Positions 31,993 to 46,116 of a stretch of DNA of 64,000 bases are shown piece after piece. The notes beneath the pieces are model-generated. The model saw only the letters and a program-made list of their open reading frames with translations. It did not search any database and was not told where the DNA came from. Where the stretch lies: positions 8,860,022 through 8,924,021 of the forward strand of contig NC_064045.1 of assembly GCF_932526225.1 (NCBI RefSeq). The letters run 5' to 3'. Source of the stretch: Nematostella vectensis. Its lineage: Eukaryota > Cnidaria > Anthozoa > Actiniaria > Edwardsiidae. Made by a program: the position numbers and the translations under genes. Within the stretch, counting starts at the first letter, position 1. The number at the start of each line of letters is the position of its first letter.

Positions 31993-34900
31993 ATGGTTTA
32001 CGACCGCAACGGCAACCCGTCCCATGGTTTTTCTGGGACTGTTGGTGAATTTTCCGGCAAAAGTAAGAACGGGATGGTACGAAAATCAACTGCGAGGACG
32101 TTCGACTCTGTTCGCTCGACAAAGAGTATGGTTTTCTCGCACGCTTCATCAGGGGCTGAAGACACAGGTTAGTAACACGTTTGGAACAAGTACTCTTGTT
32201 ATTTTAGAGTTAATTTTGTCCGTGATACACGTAGGATTCATGTCGTTTAGCGTGAGAAAATAATAGCCCATTAAAAGTCTGAAATCTCAAGAGACGGATC
32301 GTGATACATGAATGCGTTATGCACTGTCTTAATGGTTTAAGTACTCATGGGTTGATTATTTTTCCAGAGTTTGAAATGGACGAAGAAATGCCTGACGATA
32401 ACGAAATTGAAGAGAGGTTTTCGAGTTTATTGGTAAGTTAGAACTACTTCTGGAACTTTACCAAAATACTATACTGCAGCTCAAAAAATTGACATGGATG
32501 TTAATAGATATTATTTTCATTATTTCTAATGTTTTACAGGAGAAAATGACGCTACCAGCGGAGAGAGCAGCCGAACTTTCCAAAAGTCCAAAAGCTCACA
32601 AATGGAAGATGATAAAAGCCAAAGTAAGGAACGTTATTGTTTTTATGGTCTACTGGTCTGTTAAGTAATTCTTTTTTCAGTCAAAATTAGCAACTCTTTA
32701 TACTGCATAATTATCTCTTATAATACAGCATATCCTGGTTTTCGACGTGTTTTTTTTAATGATTTTATAATAATATCCGCAGCGATATATATTTGTTTTC
32801 CAGGCGTTTTAACGACTGTATTACGCTTCGTATCGAGTTCATATGGAAGTCTATAGGACGGTTGGCTCTGCCATTTATCATGCAGTTAATTTTTAATGAC
32901 ATAATTTGACTGCTATTGAACATTGCCGCGATAAATCAACAATGGAATATGTTTGTTAAGCACCTGACAAATTTACTCCTTTTTCACACTCAAATTCTGG
33001 CATCTTACCAGAAAGTTTCCATCTCATAAAAATGGTATGTCTTCTTAATGAATAAGAAATAACATACTGGGTGTATATTAAAGGTTGAAAAATGCATTAA
33101 CACTTTTCAAGTTTCAACATTTCCTCGGAATTCAGTTTTTATAATATAAAATAGAAATAAAAATAAAAATATTTCTCTGCTACAATCTGAAAACAGGGTA
33201 CCTGGCGTATCTGAATTTTGATGCAAAAAAAAGCATTTCTCTGTTTTTTGTTGTTATGGTGCATTGAGGCGTCAAGTGGAGAGCTCTCTTTATAATTATG
33301 ACTTCATACTTCAAGGCGAGCTATTATTAAAGGCTTATTCCACATATTTCCACATCAGAGTACCTCATTCCAGAAGCATAATTACTGAACAGCTGATTAT
33401 AAATCTTAACGAGTCATCCATAAAATGTCGTAATTTAGCATTAGATGAATTATTCCATATTTTTTAAAACATTTGCAAATATTTGCAATGTGGTAATAAA
33501 CTTGCGTTCGAACTTTTTAATGAAACTTTAAAAAAATGCACGTCAGTTGGCTAAGGACTGAAATGTTTTTCAGCTTCCAAAGCATTAAGGGACGGCCCAT
33601 TAGAAAAGTGTTGGGGGAAGGGGGGGAGGGAAGCTAATTGGTTGTCTAACTGGACGGGTCTTATTGAGCGTGTTCCAAGATCTTGTAACGCAATAAGACG
33701 TTACATAATGTCACGTCACGTTGCAAAATACCGCAGTTTTACCCTCATCTGTTAATAATTCCACTTAAAAATAATAATAAAGTTTCTTAGTTGGAAGTTT
33801 ACCTTTAGAGTAAATATTATTTCGTTTTACTGCCAATACAAAAATAATAGGAGTCAGAGGACATCCGAATTATGAATAAGGGAAATACACCTATTTCAAA
33901 TAACGTTGTCAGTGCATATTGCAAAGGTCGAATGGCAGTTCTAAGACCAAACTGTACCATTGGTCTCGTTATATTTCTACAAAACGCAGGAGAATGGCGA
34001 AAAATCATACGACAATCCATTAAAGACCATCAAGGTATGGCTTTGGTATCGCTGAAGTTTATTTATCACCTTTATTTGTACCCAGATGCACCTTTCGGTC
34101 GCAAAACTACCATTTGGCATTCGCCGTTTGCGTTGACAACGTTTTTTAAATAAGGGTATATCAACAAAAGGTTGGAGTGGTATGGCAAAATAGAGCTGCG
34201 CTGACGATTCGAGCATGCGTTCTATTTGCCTGTTCCACATACGATTTATAGTTACAGTGATACCTTATAGAAGCGATCACCTCCCAAAGTCCCGAAGTAT
34301 TGCTCACTCAAACACTGTATTTTATACCTCTATAGTGACCACCTCCAATAAGAGAGCGCGGGAACCATTCCCAACCCCAAATGTGTTATTTACTGTTACC
34401 ACCTCCAATAAGAAAGCGCGGGAACCATTCCCAATCCCAAATGTGTTGTTTACTGTTACCACCTCCAATAAGAAAGCGCGGGAACCATTCCCAGTCCCAA
34501 ATGTGTTATTTACTGTTACTTTTATCATCTATAAAAAGTCCACAGAATTTCTTTCTTGAATCTAGGAGCCCTTGGCGACAAAAGTGAACATATACCAGCG
34601 ATAGACATTTGACGTAAAAAGCGTATAAGAAACCAATGTGACTTAGACATGTAATGTGTGTACACCTATTTCAAAATATGTTGTCAGTGCAAATGCCAAT
34701 TGTCAAATAACAGTTCTGCTATCAAAAAATACAGAATGTAAGAAAATGTGGATAAATTATGCAATTATATTACCTATCTTCTTTATTCTGGAATAATAAT
34801 TATACCCATGAGCAGTGATTGGTCTAAAAACTGTCATTTGCCAATTGGCATTCGCCATTTGCACTGACTACGTGTATGAAATAGGTATAGTCGTAATGTA

Positions 34901-37900
34901 TACCGTATTTGCACTTCATTAAAGCCTGGTTACCATATGGCTGCGTCTGTCGTATCTGTTGTGTGACAAAAATACGACATACTGCAGATACAACTATATG
35001 GAAACTCCAGACGCAACAGCCTGATAAGACCAGATATACGTGATACTCATACGACAGATGCAACAGGAAACGAGCGTGATACAACCGTTCTTTATTAATG
35101 GAAACCATTGCAAGCGACAAGTACGACAAATACAACAAAAACATGTCGCAAAATGCACTTTGTTTACAACATGGCGACGGAGGTAAAAAACAACAAGTCG
35201 TGCTTGTCCTTGTATCATCATTTTGGAAGAACGACAGCGCTAGGAATGTCTATACAATACATTTTCGAACCTGTAACTCTTGCGCCAGAGTATTGAACAA
35301 ACCAAGCTCTTCTCTTCTCTGGTATATTTCTCGAACCTAAATCTAACTTTTCTCCCCCACCCCTTCTCCTTTTAAAAACAGTCCGTAAAAGGGACTAACA
35401 AGCCAAACAATCCTTTTTCGTTCGTTTATTGGGCGCAAAGTAATAATACACCCGTGTACTTCTCGTTTTTTTTTTTTGCAACAAAAGCGACAGATACGAC
35501 AAATGGAAAACTAGATGTTGTATGAGTTGTGGTTGCGCAGTAGGTGAGCTGTTTCATACGACAGAAGCGAGAGACCAAACCATATGGAAACCAGGATTAA
35601 GCGGTCAAACCCTATTAAAGCGGCTGAGGTCCTTATCATTAAAGTTTTGTTTGTGCGGCTGTAGGAGCTTATGCAGCCAAAGTATACATCCGGGTTCTAC
35701 ATCGAGCAACTCCGCGGACATAAGGAGATTGTGTCTGGAAGCGGGCAAAAAACCGGAGCGAACTACAAGCGGCTGATAAAAACTCTGGAACCGGTAGAGA
35801 TGGTGCTGCGGTCGCTAGAGATCGACTTACGGACACATCCAAACACAACGTATGTATAAAAGGTGGATTTGTGCTAAACTTACAGGTGACCCAGTGTGCA
35901 AGTGCATAAGCAAAGTTGGACGTGAGCGCCTTTCATCTCTGCTTGATTCTTGGCCAAGATGTTTTCTCTCTGTCTCCCGGCCCGAATATTACTTATGTGG
36001 GGCTACTAGAAAAATGTGTTTCTTAGTCCCAAATCCCTCTGGCAGCCGCCATTTTGTCATCCTCTTGCAAGTACCAAGTGTGAAAAAACATCCATTTTTA
36101 TTGGCTGATTCGGGGAAGCCAATACTATATTTATGTTTAGATTTGGTAAATGAAGTATTAAAATTTTTTTATGGACAAGTCGTCCAACCGTGTCGGGGGC
36201 GGGCATGACTCGGGACCAGTCTCCTTTCTTCTCTCCAGGCGCGTACACAGCCCCCCCCCCCAAAAAAAAAAAAAAAAAATGGGTTATTTTTTTTTTATAA
36301 AGGAATCTTCAAATACTATGCTTTTTCAATATGATACCTATGGATTTCCCCCTCCCCCCCCCCCCCCCCCCCCCCTCGGCCAATCCTGGGAACGCGCCTG
36401 CTCTCCTCCTCCCCCCCTCCCCCGCTCTTGATTTTTTTTTTGCGCCACGGGAATCCTGAACAAAGAAAACTCACAGGAGAGCCGGCTCGCAGGCTGGAAA
36501 TGTCATTAAAAAATTTGTCTTCCAATGTCCTTCCAATCACTTCTTTCGCTAGTGAAAACCCGGCTTTAAAGAGTTGTTTGTTCCTGCAGTTGGCTGCGAG
36601 AGTTTATCGATGATCCTTACCGTGGTCACATGGCATTGGTGGAGTTTCTCCAGTTTCTTCACCTGAACCCTCCTTCAAACGACAGCTCCGACGACATAGG
36701 CGACACGGACAAGTCCAAAGTTTCTAAGAAGCCGGGTTCTCAGAAATCAGTGAAACCGGACGTACTGGCAAGAAGTCACGTGAGTACATAACGCCGTGAG
36801 AGCTAGAGCTTGAGAAAAATAGATAAATATGGTCTCAAGGATCATGCTCATGAAATAACCTTAACCCCCTGCTACGACTCTGTCTTATTTCCAGATCGAC
36901 GAGCATCTTTGCCTTCAGAGTCTAAGAGTTCTCATGAAAAATAAGGTAAACTTTATTTACTTTACATAAAGAGGACACGTCAGGACTTTGTTTGTGGGCT
37001 GCGTTTTTCTCGATAATCTACCATTAGAGAGAGATGGAATCTAGCTAGGTATTCATGAGAGTGTGGTTCTCTTTCGACACTTGATTTTAAGCATCTCAGC
37101 TTTAAGGATGCGAAAGGTAAAGTTCCATGCATAGAGAATATGCTCAAACTGTTAGGTTTTGTGACCGAATTTATGTCACTGCTAAAGTTGTCTATATATC
37201 GTATCTAGCTGCATGCGAAAGGTAAAGTTCCATGCATAGAGAATATGCTCAAACTGTTAGGTTTTGTGACCGAATTTATGTCACTGCTAAAGTTGTCTAT
37301 ATATCGTATCTAGCTGCATGCGAAAGGTAAAGTTCCATGCATAGAGAATATGCTCAAACTGTTAGGTTTTGTGACCGCATTTATGTCACTGCTAAAGTTG
37401 TCTATATATCGTATCTAGCTACATGTGAAAGGTAAAGTTCCATGCATAGAGAATATGCTCAAACTGTTAGGTTTTGTGACCGCATTTATGTCACTGCTAA
37501 AGTTGTCTATATATCGTATCTAGCTGCATGCGAAAGGTAAAGTTTCATGCATAGAGAATATGCTCAAACTGTTACGTTTTGTGACCGCATTTATGTCACT
37601 GCTAAAGTTGTCTATATATCGTATCTAGCTGCATGCGAAAGGTAAAGTTCCATGCATAGAGAATATGCTCAAACTGTTAGGTTTTGTGACCGCATTTATG
37701 TCACTGCTAAAGTTGTCTATATATCGTATCTAGCTGCATGTGAAAGGTAAAGTTTCATGCATAGAAAATATGCACTAACTGTTACGTTTTGTGGCCGTAT
37801 TTATGTAACTGCTAAAGTTGCTTATATGACGTATTAGCGTAAGGATGTAAGGTATACTACTCTCGAGACATTTTTCGAAATCTTAGCTTGCCTATACTAT

Positions 37901-40900
37901 TTGTTGTATGCTTCAAATAAATAGTGGGCCTCAATGTGCTGGTTAAATCTGCCCACTGAGCACACGCTGAGATCACTCTAGTTGTCAGCTATGGCGCATA
38001 TCCATTCAATACCTCTGCATTTGTGTACAGAGCGTCATCATTGCTGGTCAAAACATTGCTTGTGTGTAAGTCTCGCACTGCCCTGACACCAGGGAAGTGT
38101 TGTCATTTCCTTTGTCTCGCGGTCAAATAACAGAACTAAGCGTAGAGCCCCGTGCAAACAGTGCTTGAAAATCTGGTGAGACACTGGCTCAGTAAGGCTA
38201 GCGTTGTTTGTACGCCTTATTTGGAGGTGTTGTCAATAAGCAAGGAAACATTCCTTTGTCTTGTGGTTAACTGGGCGTAGTACTGCCAGCAATTCTGGCT
38301 GATGTAAACGCTGTTTGGACGGGACTTTTTATTTCTTGAATTTCCTTTTGCAGTACGGCTTCCAATCAGTCATGAGGGCCCCTGAAGTTGTGAAGGCAAT
38401 CATTCTCTGCTTAAAGATAAACAACCGGAAAACACAAGCACTCGTGCTTAAGGTAACACACCCGAGGGAGGGTAGGGTAACACACCCGTCTCCTTCAAGG
38501 GAAAAGTAAGGCAAGTAGACAGTTGTGCCGAGGGAGAGTAGGGTAACACAACTTTCTCCTTCAAGGGAAAAGTAAGGCAAGTAGACAGTTGTGCCGAGGG
38601 AGGGTAGGGTAACACAACCTTCTCCTTCAAGGGAAAAGCAAGGCAAGTAGACAGTTGCGCCGAGGGAGGGTAGGGTAACACAACCTTCTCCTTCAGGGGA
38701 AAAGTAAGACAAGTAGACAGTTGTGCCGAGGGAGAGTAGGGTAACACAACTTTCTCCTTCAAGGGAAAAGTAAGGCAAGTAGACAGTTGTGCCGAGGGAG
38801 AGTAGGGTAACACAACTTTCTCCTTCAAGGGAAAAGTAAGGCAAGTAGACAGTTGTGCCGAGGGAGGGTAGGGTAACACAACCTTCTCCTTCAAGGGAAA
38901 AGCAAGGCAAGTAGACAGTTGCGCCGAGGGAGGGTAGGGTAACACAACCTTCTCCTTCAGGGGAAAAGTAAGGCAAGTAGACAGTTGCGCCGAGGGAGGG
39001 TAGGGTAACACAACCTTCTCCTTCAAGGGAAAAGTAAGGCAAGTAGACAGTTGTGCCGAGGGAGGGTAGGGTAACACACCCGTCTCCTTCAAGGGAAAAG
39101 TAAGGCAAGTAGACAGTTGTGCCGAGGGAGAGTAGGGTAACACAACCTTCTCCTTCAAGGGAAATGTAAGGCAAGTAGACAGTTGCGCCGAGGGAGGGTA
39201 GGGTAACACAACCTTCTCCTTCAGGGGAAAAGTAAGGCAAGTAGACAGTTGTGCCGAGGGAGGGTAGGGTAACACAACCTTCTCCTTCAAGGGAAAAGTA
39301 AGGCAAGTAGACAGTTGTGCCGAGGGAGAGTAGGGTAACACAACCTTCTCCTTAAGTAAGGCAAGTAGACAGTTGTGCCGAGGGAGAGTAGGGTAACACA
39401 ACCTTCTCCTTCAAGGGAAAAGTAAGGCAAGTAGACAGTTGTGCCGAGGGAGGGTAGGGTAACACAACCTTCTCCTTCAGGGGAAAAGTAAGGCAAGTAG
39501 ACAGTTGTGCCGAGGGAGGGTAGGGTAACACAACCTTCTCCTTCAGGGGAAAAGTAAGACAAGTAGACAGTTGTGCCGAGGGAGAGTAGGGTAACACAAC
39601 CTTCTCCTTCAAGGGAAAAGTAAGGCAAGTAGACAGTTGTGCCGAGGGAGGGTAGGGTAACACAACCTTCTCCTTAAGTAAGGCAAGTAGACAGTTGTGC
39701 CGAGGGAGGGTAGGGTAACACAACCTTCTCCTTCAGGGGAAAAGTAAGGCAAGTAGACAGTTGTGCCGAGGGAGGGTAGGGTAACACAACCTTCTCCTTC
39801 AAGGGAAAAGTAAGGCAAGTAGACAGTTGCGCCGAGGGAGGGTAGGGTAACACAACCTTCTCCTTCAGGGGAAAAGTAAGGCAAGTAGACAGTTGTGCCG
39901 AGGGAGGGTAGGGTAACACAACCTTCTCCTTCAAGGGAAAAGTAAGGCAAGTAGACAGTTGTGCCGAGGGAGAGTAGGGTAACACAACCTTCTCCTTAAG
40001 TAAGGCAAGTAGACAGTTGTGCCGAGGGAGAGTAGGGTAACACAACCTTCTCCTTCAAGGGAAAAGTAAGGCAAGTAGACAGTTGTGCCGAGGGAGGGTA
40101 GGGTAACACAACCTTCTCCTTAAGTAAGGCAAGTAGACAGTTGTGCCGAGGGAGAGTAGGGTAACACAACCTTCTCCTTCAAGGGAAAAGTAAGGCAAGT
40201 AGACAGTTGTGCCGAGGGAGGGTAGGGTAACACAACTTTCTCCTTCAAGGGAAAAGTAAGGCAAGTAGACAGTTGTGCCGAGGGAGGGTAGGGTAACACA
40301 ACCTTCTCCTTCAGGGGAAAAGTAAGGCAAGTAGACAGTTGTGCCGAGGGAGGGTAGGGTAACACAACCTTCTCCTTCAGGGGAAAAGTAAGACAAGTAG
40401 ACAGTTGTGCCGAGGGAGAGTAGGGTAACACAACCTTCTCCTTCAAGGGAAAAGTAAGGCAAGTAGACAGTTGTGCCGAGGGAGGGTAGGGTAACACAAC
40501 CTTCTCCTTAAGTAAGGCAAGTAGACAGTTGTGCCGAGGGAGAGTAGGGTAACACAACCTTCTCCTTCAGGGGAAAAGTAAGGCAAGTAGACAGTTGTGC
40601 CGAGGAGCTCCTTCAAGGCAAAAGTAAGGCAAGTAGACAGTTGTTTCGAGGGAGGGTAGGGTAACACAACCTTCTCCTTCAAGGGAAAAATAAGGCAAGT
40701 AGACAGTTGTGCCGAGGGAGGGTAGGGTAACACAACCTCCTTCAAGGGAAAAGTAAGGAAAGTAGACAGTTGTGCCGAGGGAGGGTAGGGTAACACAACC
40801 TTCTCCTTCAAGGGAAAAGTAAGGCAAGTAGACAGTTGTGCCGAGGGAGGGTAGGGTAACACAACCTTCTCCTTCAAGGGAAAAGTAAGGCAAGTAGACA

Positions 40901-43900
40901 GTTGTGCCGAGGGAGGGTAGGGTAACACAACCTTCTCCTTCAAGGGAAAAGTAAGGCAAGTAGACAGTTGTGCCGAGGGAGGAGTGCACACTAAGTCATT
41001 CCAAGTCGATATTTGTAGGTGATTGGCTGAAGCCTTAAAATTATGCAAATATGTCAAAGCTGGTCATACCTTTGATCCATCTTGGATGGTATTTTTTCGT
41101 TTTCTTCTGATTTAGATGCACAGTGGACGCTCCATATAAGGGATTTCCATTTAAAGCAGACATCTCCTATATGACGGGCCCTTCGAAATTTTCATTGAAA
41201 TTCCTCGGTTAAACTCTATGAATAAAGCCTCCAAGGGACAATTCTGTCGAATGAGGGGTGATACACCTTTTCTGTGCCAACTGTGTGATCTATGTGAGCT
41301 TCCTTAATGACCCGTCTAATTCTCTAATGCTCTTTTTCTGGTGAAATGGTCTAATCAGGATATATTTTGTTGTTTGAATCCACACTAAAAGCACTCTCAC
41401 CATAAAATGTGAGTATATTGTTCACTTCTGTTCAGCATTCTCACTTCCGGTTCTCACTCTAGAGGCCTGTTTCGGTTTATTCTTGTCATATCTTGTTTAT
41501 AAACTTGTTCAATGACCTTGAAATTTGCTACAGGTGTTTACTCGATCCAGTCCTACAATTAGATGCTGCCTGTTACCAAGCTGCATCCCCAGGGAGGGAG
41601 GGTAGTGTAATTTTTGGTTCGTTTTTAAAATCACTTTTTCTAGGGATAAAGACAATAAAATCTTATAAAAAAAGATCGTTACACTATATAAACATGTAAT
41701 AACTATCATTTAGCTGTTTGGGGTTTCTTTTATGTCATCACTGATAGAGAAATCACTGTTGTTTTTTAAATGACAAAATTGCCCCTCCCTTCCCCCCCTG
41801 AATCTCAGATTTTTGGCACCCCCCTGCAATAAGTTGCATTTTCTTAAGTCAAAGAGCCCGTGCCAGTCACACCATTGTTTTTGTCTTTATTCAATATTGG
41901 AGGCACAAATTATGTGATAAAATATCCAAATAAACACCTTAAAACAAAGTTTTATGCTTCCTTTATTAAATTCATTAAAAAATATCGCAAATATGTTGTC
42001 CCAAATAAGCCTGGAAATAAATGCTTAATTCTCGCATTTGATGTTTTGCTATGATGACAAAATGGCGGCTGCCAGCTCTGCTATGTGTTACTGCTTGTTC
42101 TGATACATGTGATATAAAAAGTGATTGACTTGTATTTGTTTCGTGTAGATCTTAACGCATATCTGCGAGGAGTCTGAGCATTACGAGAAAGTCATCGATT
42201 CTGTTCGCTTCTACACAAAAACCTCACGAGAGTCTCGACCCTTCGAAAACATTGTACAACTTATTTTCTCGAAGCCCACATCTCCTACGTTCCAGGTGAG
42301 CAGAATAAGATGGTACACCTCTTGAATCATTATCATCATCGCCATCACTATCAATCATGACTATCGTTATCACCATCATCGTCGTCGTTATCATTATAGT
42401 CACCTTCAGTCCTGACTCCTCATCATCATCATAACAACAATTATCAACATCCTCATCATAAATTTTTTATCTCCTTCTCCCTGTTCCCTATTTTTTTCTT
42501 CTTTCTGCACTGTTGCGTTGTGGTCTTCGTTCTTGTTGTCGACATCTTAGGCCTAGTTTGGACGCCGTTCTTTTCATATGCAAATGCACATGCATATGAA
42601 CATAAAACAGTCTCATTAGCATTTGGAACAGCACATAAAAAAACGGTGTCTAAACTATGCCTTAGCATATCTCGATCCTTTAATTTTTTTTTCTTCCAAC
42701 AGACGATCATTTTAAACTTCATCAACAAATTCGTAAGCTGCGCACCATCATTTAACCTCAAGGTTTTTCATCAGCAAGAGTTCGAGGACGCCGGACTAGA
42801 TGTCGACAAGATTGAGCGCGTAAGTGCTCCTATTCGAGTTTAACCCAATAAAAAACAATTGTTGAAAGCCAATAGAGACTTAGAAATCAATACAGATTTA
42901 TAGAAGCTTCTTTTCCTGGGGGGAGAAGGGGTAACAGTGATAGGGATGTTCGTCGGGAAATTAAAAAAATATCCCTAAAAAATAGCTGTACACCAAAAAA
43001 TGCCATCCTAAAAATATCCTTCTAAAAGCAAAAACTATCCTAAAAACACCAGATTTACAAAGTGGAATTTTTTGAATGAAAAATTTTCAAAGTATCTTGT
43101 TTAGAAGTCGGAAGTTTTTTAATAATCTAAGAAACGTTGACTCATAGCGCCTCTTACGGCGAACCTTAAAAAGCTAGAAAAGCCAATTTCTCTCGGACGC
43201 CCTCTAAAAAATACCCGAAGCCCAATTTTGACCCCTAAAAATACGACAAACATGTCTATCAGGTCGACATGGTGAGCACGTCGGTCACCACCCCCCCCCC
43301 CCCCCATAACCTGCTCCCATCTATATCTTTGTCTCTCTTTGTTTCTGTAAAGACCCTAGAGGGCGCTGAGGCTACCGCCGTCCGTGAGGCGCTAAAGATC
43401 TGGCGTGACAACTACATAAATGTACAGAATGTAATGGATGAGTTTGTCACGCTGCGGGAACGCTCTAAGTACTTGCGTGACGAGGTAAGGACTATCTTTA
43501 CATTGTTGATAGTAGTATAAAGCTGACAGGAGAATTTCATCCTTTAAATTAAATTACGGTAACTATCATAAAAAGTGGTAACTTTTGGAAAAGGTGGCTT
43601 TAAAGTAATGCAACTATTTCTTCTGTTCTAGGTCGATCTACTGCAGTCAAAGCTAGAGGTACTCTCCCCCTTTGCCGTATGATTCGTCCTCTATTAACTT
43701 CTATTTTTTATAAGTACCTCACGAGTTGTCATTTGCTCATTTTTAGGAATCAGAGGCTAACCAAACTGAGATGAGAACCAAGAATACAGAAGTAAGTTTT
43801 GTTGATTACTATGTTATTTTTTTACAGGTAACAGCAGTATTCTATCTTTGGTTTCCTTGGCAACTACCCCCTTGTGACACTGAATCCCCTCTTGGCCCAA

Positions 43901-46051
43901 AAATTATAAGAGTGAGAACCGACAATTAGGTGGCAAGAACTAAACACCTTATTTGGCTCTGGCTCGCGACTAAAAGTGCTGACTTGTGAATTTTGGCGGG
44001 AAAAGCATTTTTTTTTCAATGAGCCACGTAGTCCAAATGGATCTTTTTCCATATGATACCTAAGAATGCGTATGCAACACCCCCTCCCCTCCCTAAAATA
44101 TTAACTATGTAGGAGCCTGACAGTATCGTTTTCAACATCGATTTGAGTTTTTCGTTAGGTGTTTATATGTTTAGTTTCCGCTATATGTCTTCATCATCAG
44201 TCTTCGTTCTTTTTTAACAGCGGCAATTAGAGTTAATTTTGCTATATGTAGAAGTTATTGTAACTTTAACCATTCCTCGTTTTAATGTTCAGCTCCAGGC
44301 TGCATGTGAGGAATACAGACTTCGCACGACAGAACTACAGACAGCACTAGAAAACCTCGTGGTACGTGATGTAATCAATGTAGATCGAAGGTTCTAAGGT
44401 GCGAAAGATAACCTCGTGGTCTGTGATGTAATCTATGTAGATCGAAGGTTCTAAGGTGCGAAAGATAACCTCGTGGTCTGTGATGTAATCTATGTAGATC
44501 GAAGGTTCTAAGGTGCGAAAGATAACCTCGTGGTCTGTGATGTAATCTATGTAGATCGAAGGTTCTAGGGTGCGAAAGATAACCTCGTGGTACGTGATGT
44601 AATCTATGTAGATCGAAGGTTCTAAGGTGCGAAAGATAACCTCGTGGTACATGATGTAATCTATGTAGATCGAAGGTTCTAAGGTGCGAAAGATAACCTC
44701 GTGGTACGTGATGTAATCTATGTAGATCGAAGGTTCTAAGGTGCGAAAGATAACCTCGTGGTCTGTGATGTAATCTATGTAGATCGAAGGTTCTAAGGTG
44801 CGAAAGATAACCTCGTGGTACGTGATGTAATCTATGTAGATCGAAGGTTCTAAGGTGCGAAAGATAACCTCGTGGTCTGTGATGTAATCTATGTAGATCG
44901 AAGGTTCTAAGGTGCGAAAGATAACCTCGTGGTCTGTGATGTAATCTATGTAGATCGAAGGTTCTAAGGTGCGAAAGATAACCTCGTGGTCTGTGATGTA
45001 ATCTATGTAGATCGAAGGTTCTAGGGTGCGAAAGATAACCTCGTGGTACGTGATGTAATCTATGTAGATCGAAGGTTCTAAGGTGCGAAAGATAACCTCG
45101 TGGTACATGATGTAATCTATGTAGATCGAAGGTTCTAAGGTGCGAAAGATAACCTCGTGGTACGTGATGTAATCTATGTAGATCGAAGGTTCTAAGGTGC
45201 GAAAGATAACCTCGTGGTCTGTGATGTAATCTATGTAGATCGAAGGTTCTAAGGTGCGAAAGATAACCTCGTGGTACGTGATGTAATCTATGTAGATCGA
45301 AGGTTCTAAGGTGCGAAAGATAACCTCGTGGTCTGTGATGTAATCTATGTAGATCGAAGGTTCTAAGGTGCGAAAGATAACCTCGTGGTCTGTGATGTAA
45401 TCTATGTAGATCGAAGGTTCTAAGGTGCGAAAGATAACCTCGTGGTCTGTGATGTAATCTATGTAGATCGAAGGTTCTAAGGTGCGAAAGATAACCTCGT
45501 GGTCTGTGATGTAATCTATGTAGATCGAAGGTTCTAAGGTGCGAAAGATAACCTCGTGGTCTGTGATGTAATCTATGTAGATCGAAGGTTCTAAGGTGCG
45601 AAAGATAACCTCGTGGTACGTGATGTAATCTATGTAGATCGAAGGTTCTAAGGTGCGAAAGATAACCTCGTGGTCTGTGATGTAATCTATGTAGATCGAA
45701 GGTTCTAAGGTGCGAAAGATAACCTCGTGGTCTGTGATGTAATCTATGTAGATCGAAGGTTCTAAGGTGCGAAAGATAACCTCGTGGTCTGTGATATAAT
45801 AATAAAATGTCGATCGAAAGTTGTTCTAAGGTGCGAAAGACAACCTCGTGGTCTGTGATTTAATCATGAAATGTCGTTCGAAGGTTGTTCTAAGGTGCGA
45901 AAGAGAACCTCGTGGTCTGTGATGTAATCATAAAATGTTCTTTAACGATCGAGAGTCGGCAGGGTACATAGGACGACCTAAGCTTACTTTTTACGTGCGC
46001 AAAAAGCAGTTAAAGGCCGGTGGTACTAAATCTTTTTTAACGATTCGGTAT

Positions 46052-46116
<65 letters not shown>

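Noticed and set aside
38329-41057. Long minus-strand open frames (up to 325 residues) with perfect repeats
   Set aside because: They arise from the 66-bp minisatellite, whose period is a multiple of three. They overlap a formin intron and show no start context or domain.
44347-45108. 253-residue minus-strand frame with 19-residue repeats
   Set aside because: Product of the 57-bp intronic array; no independent evidence of a gene.
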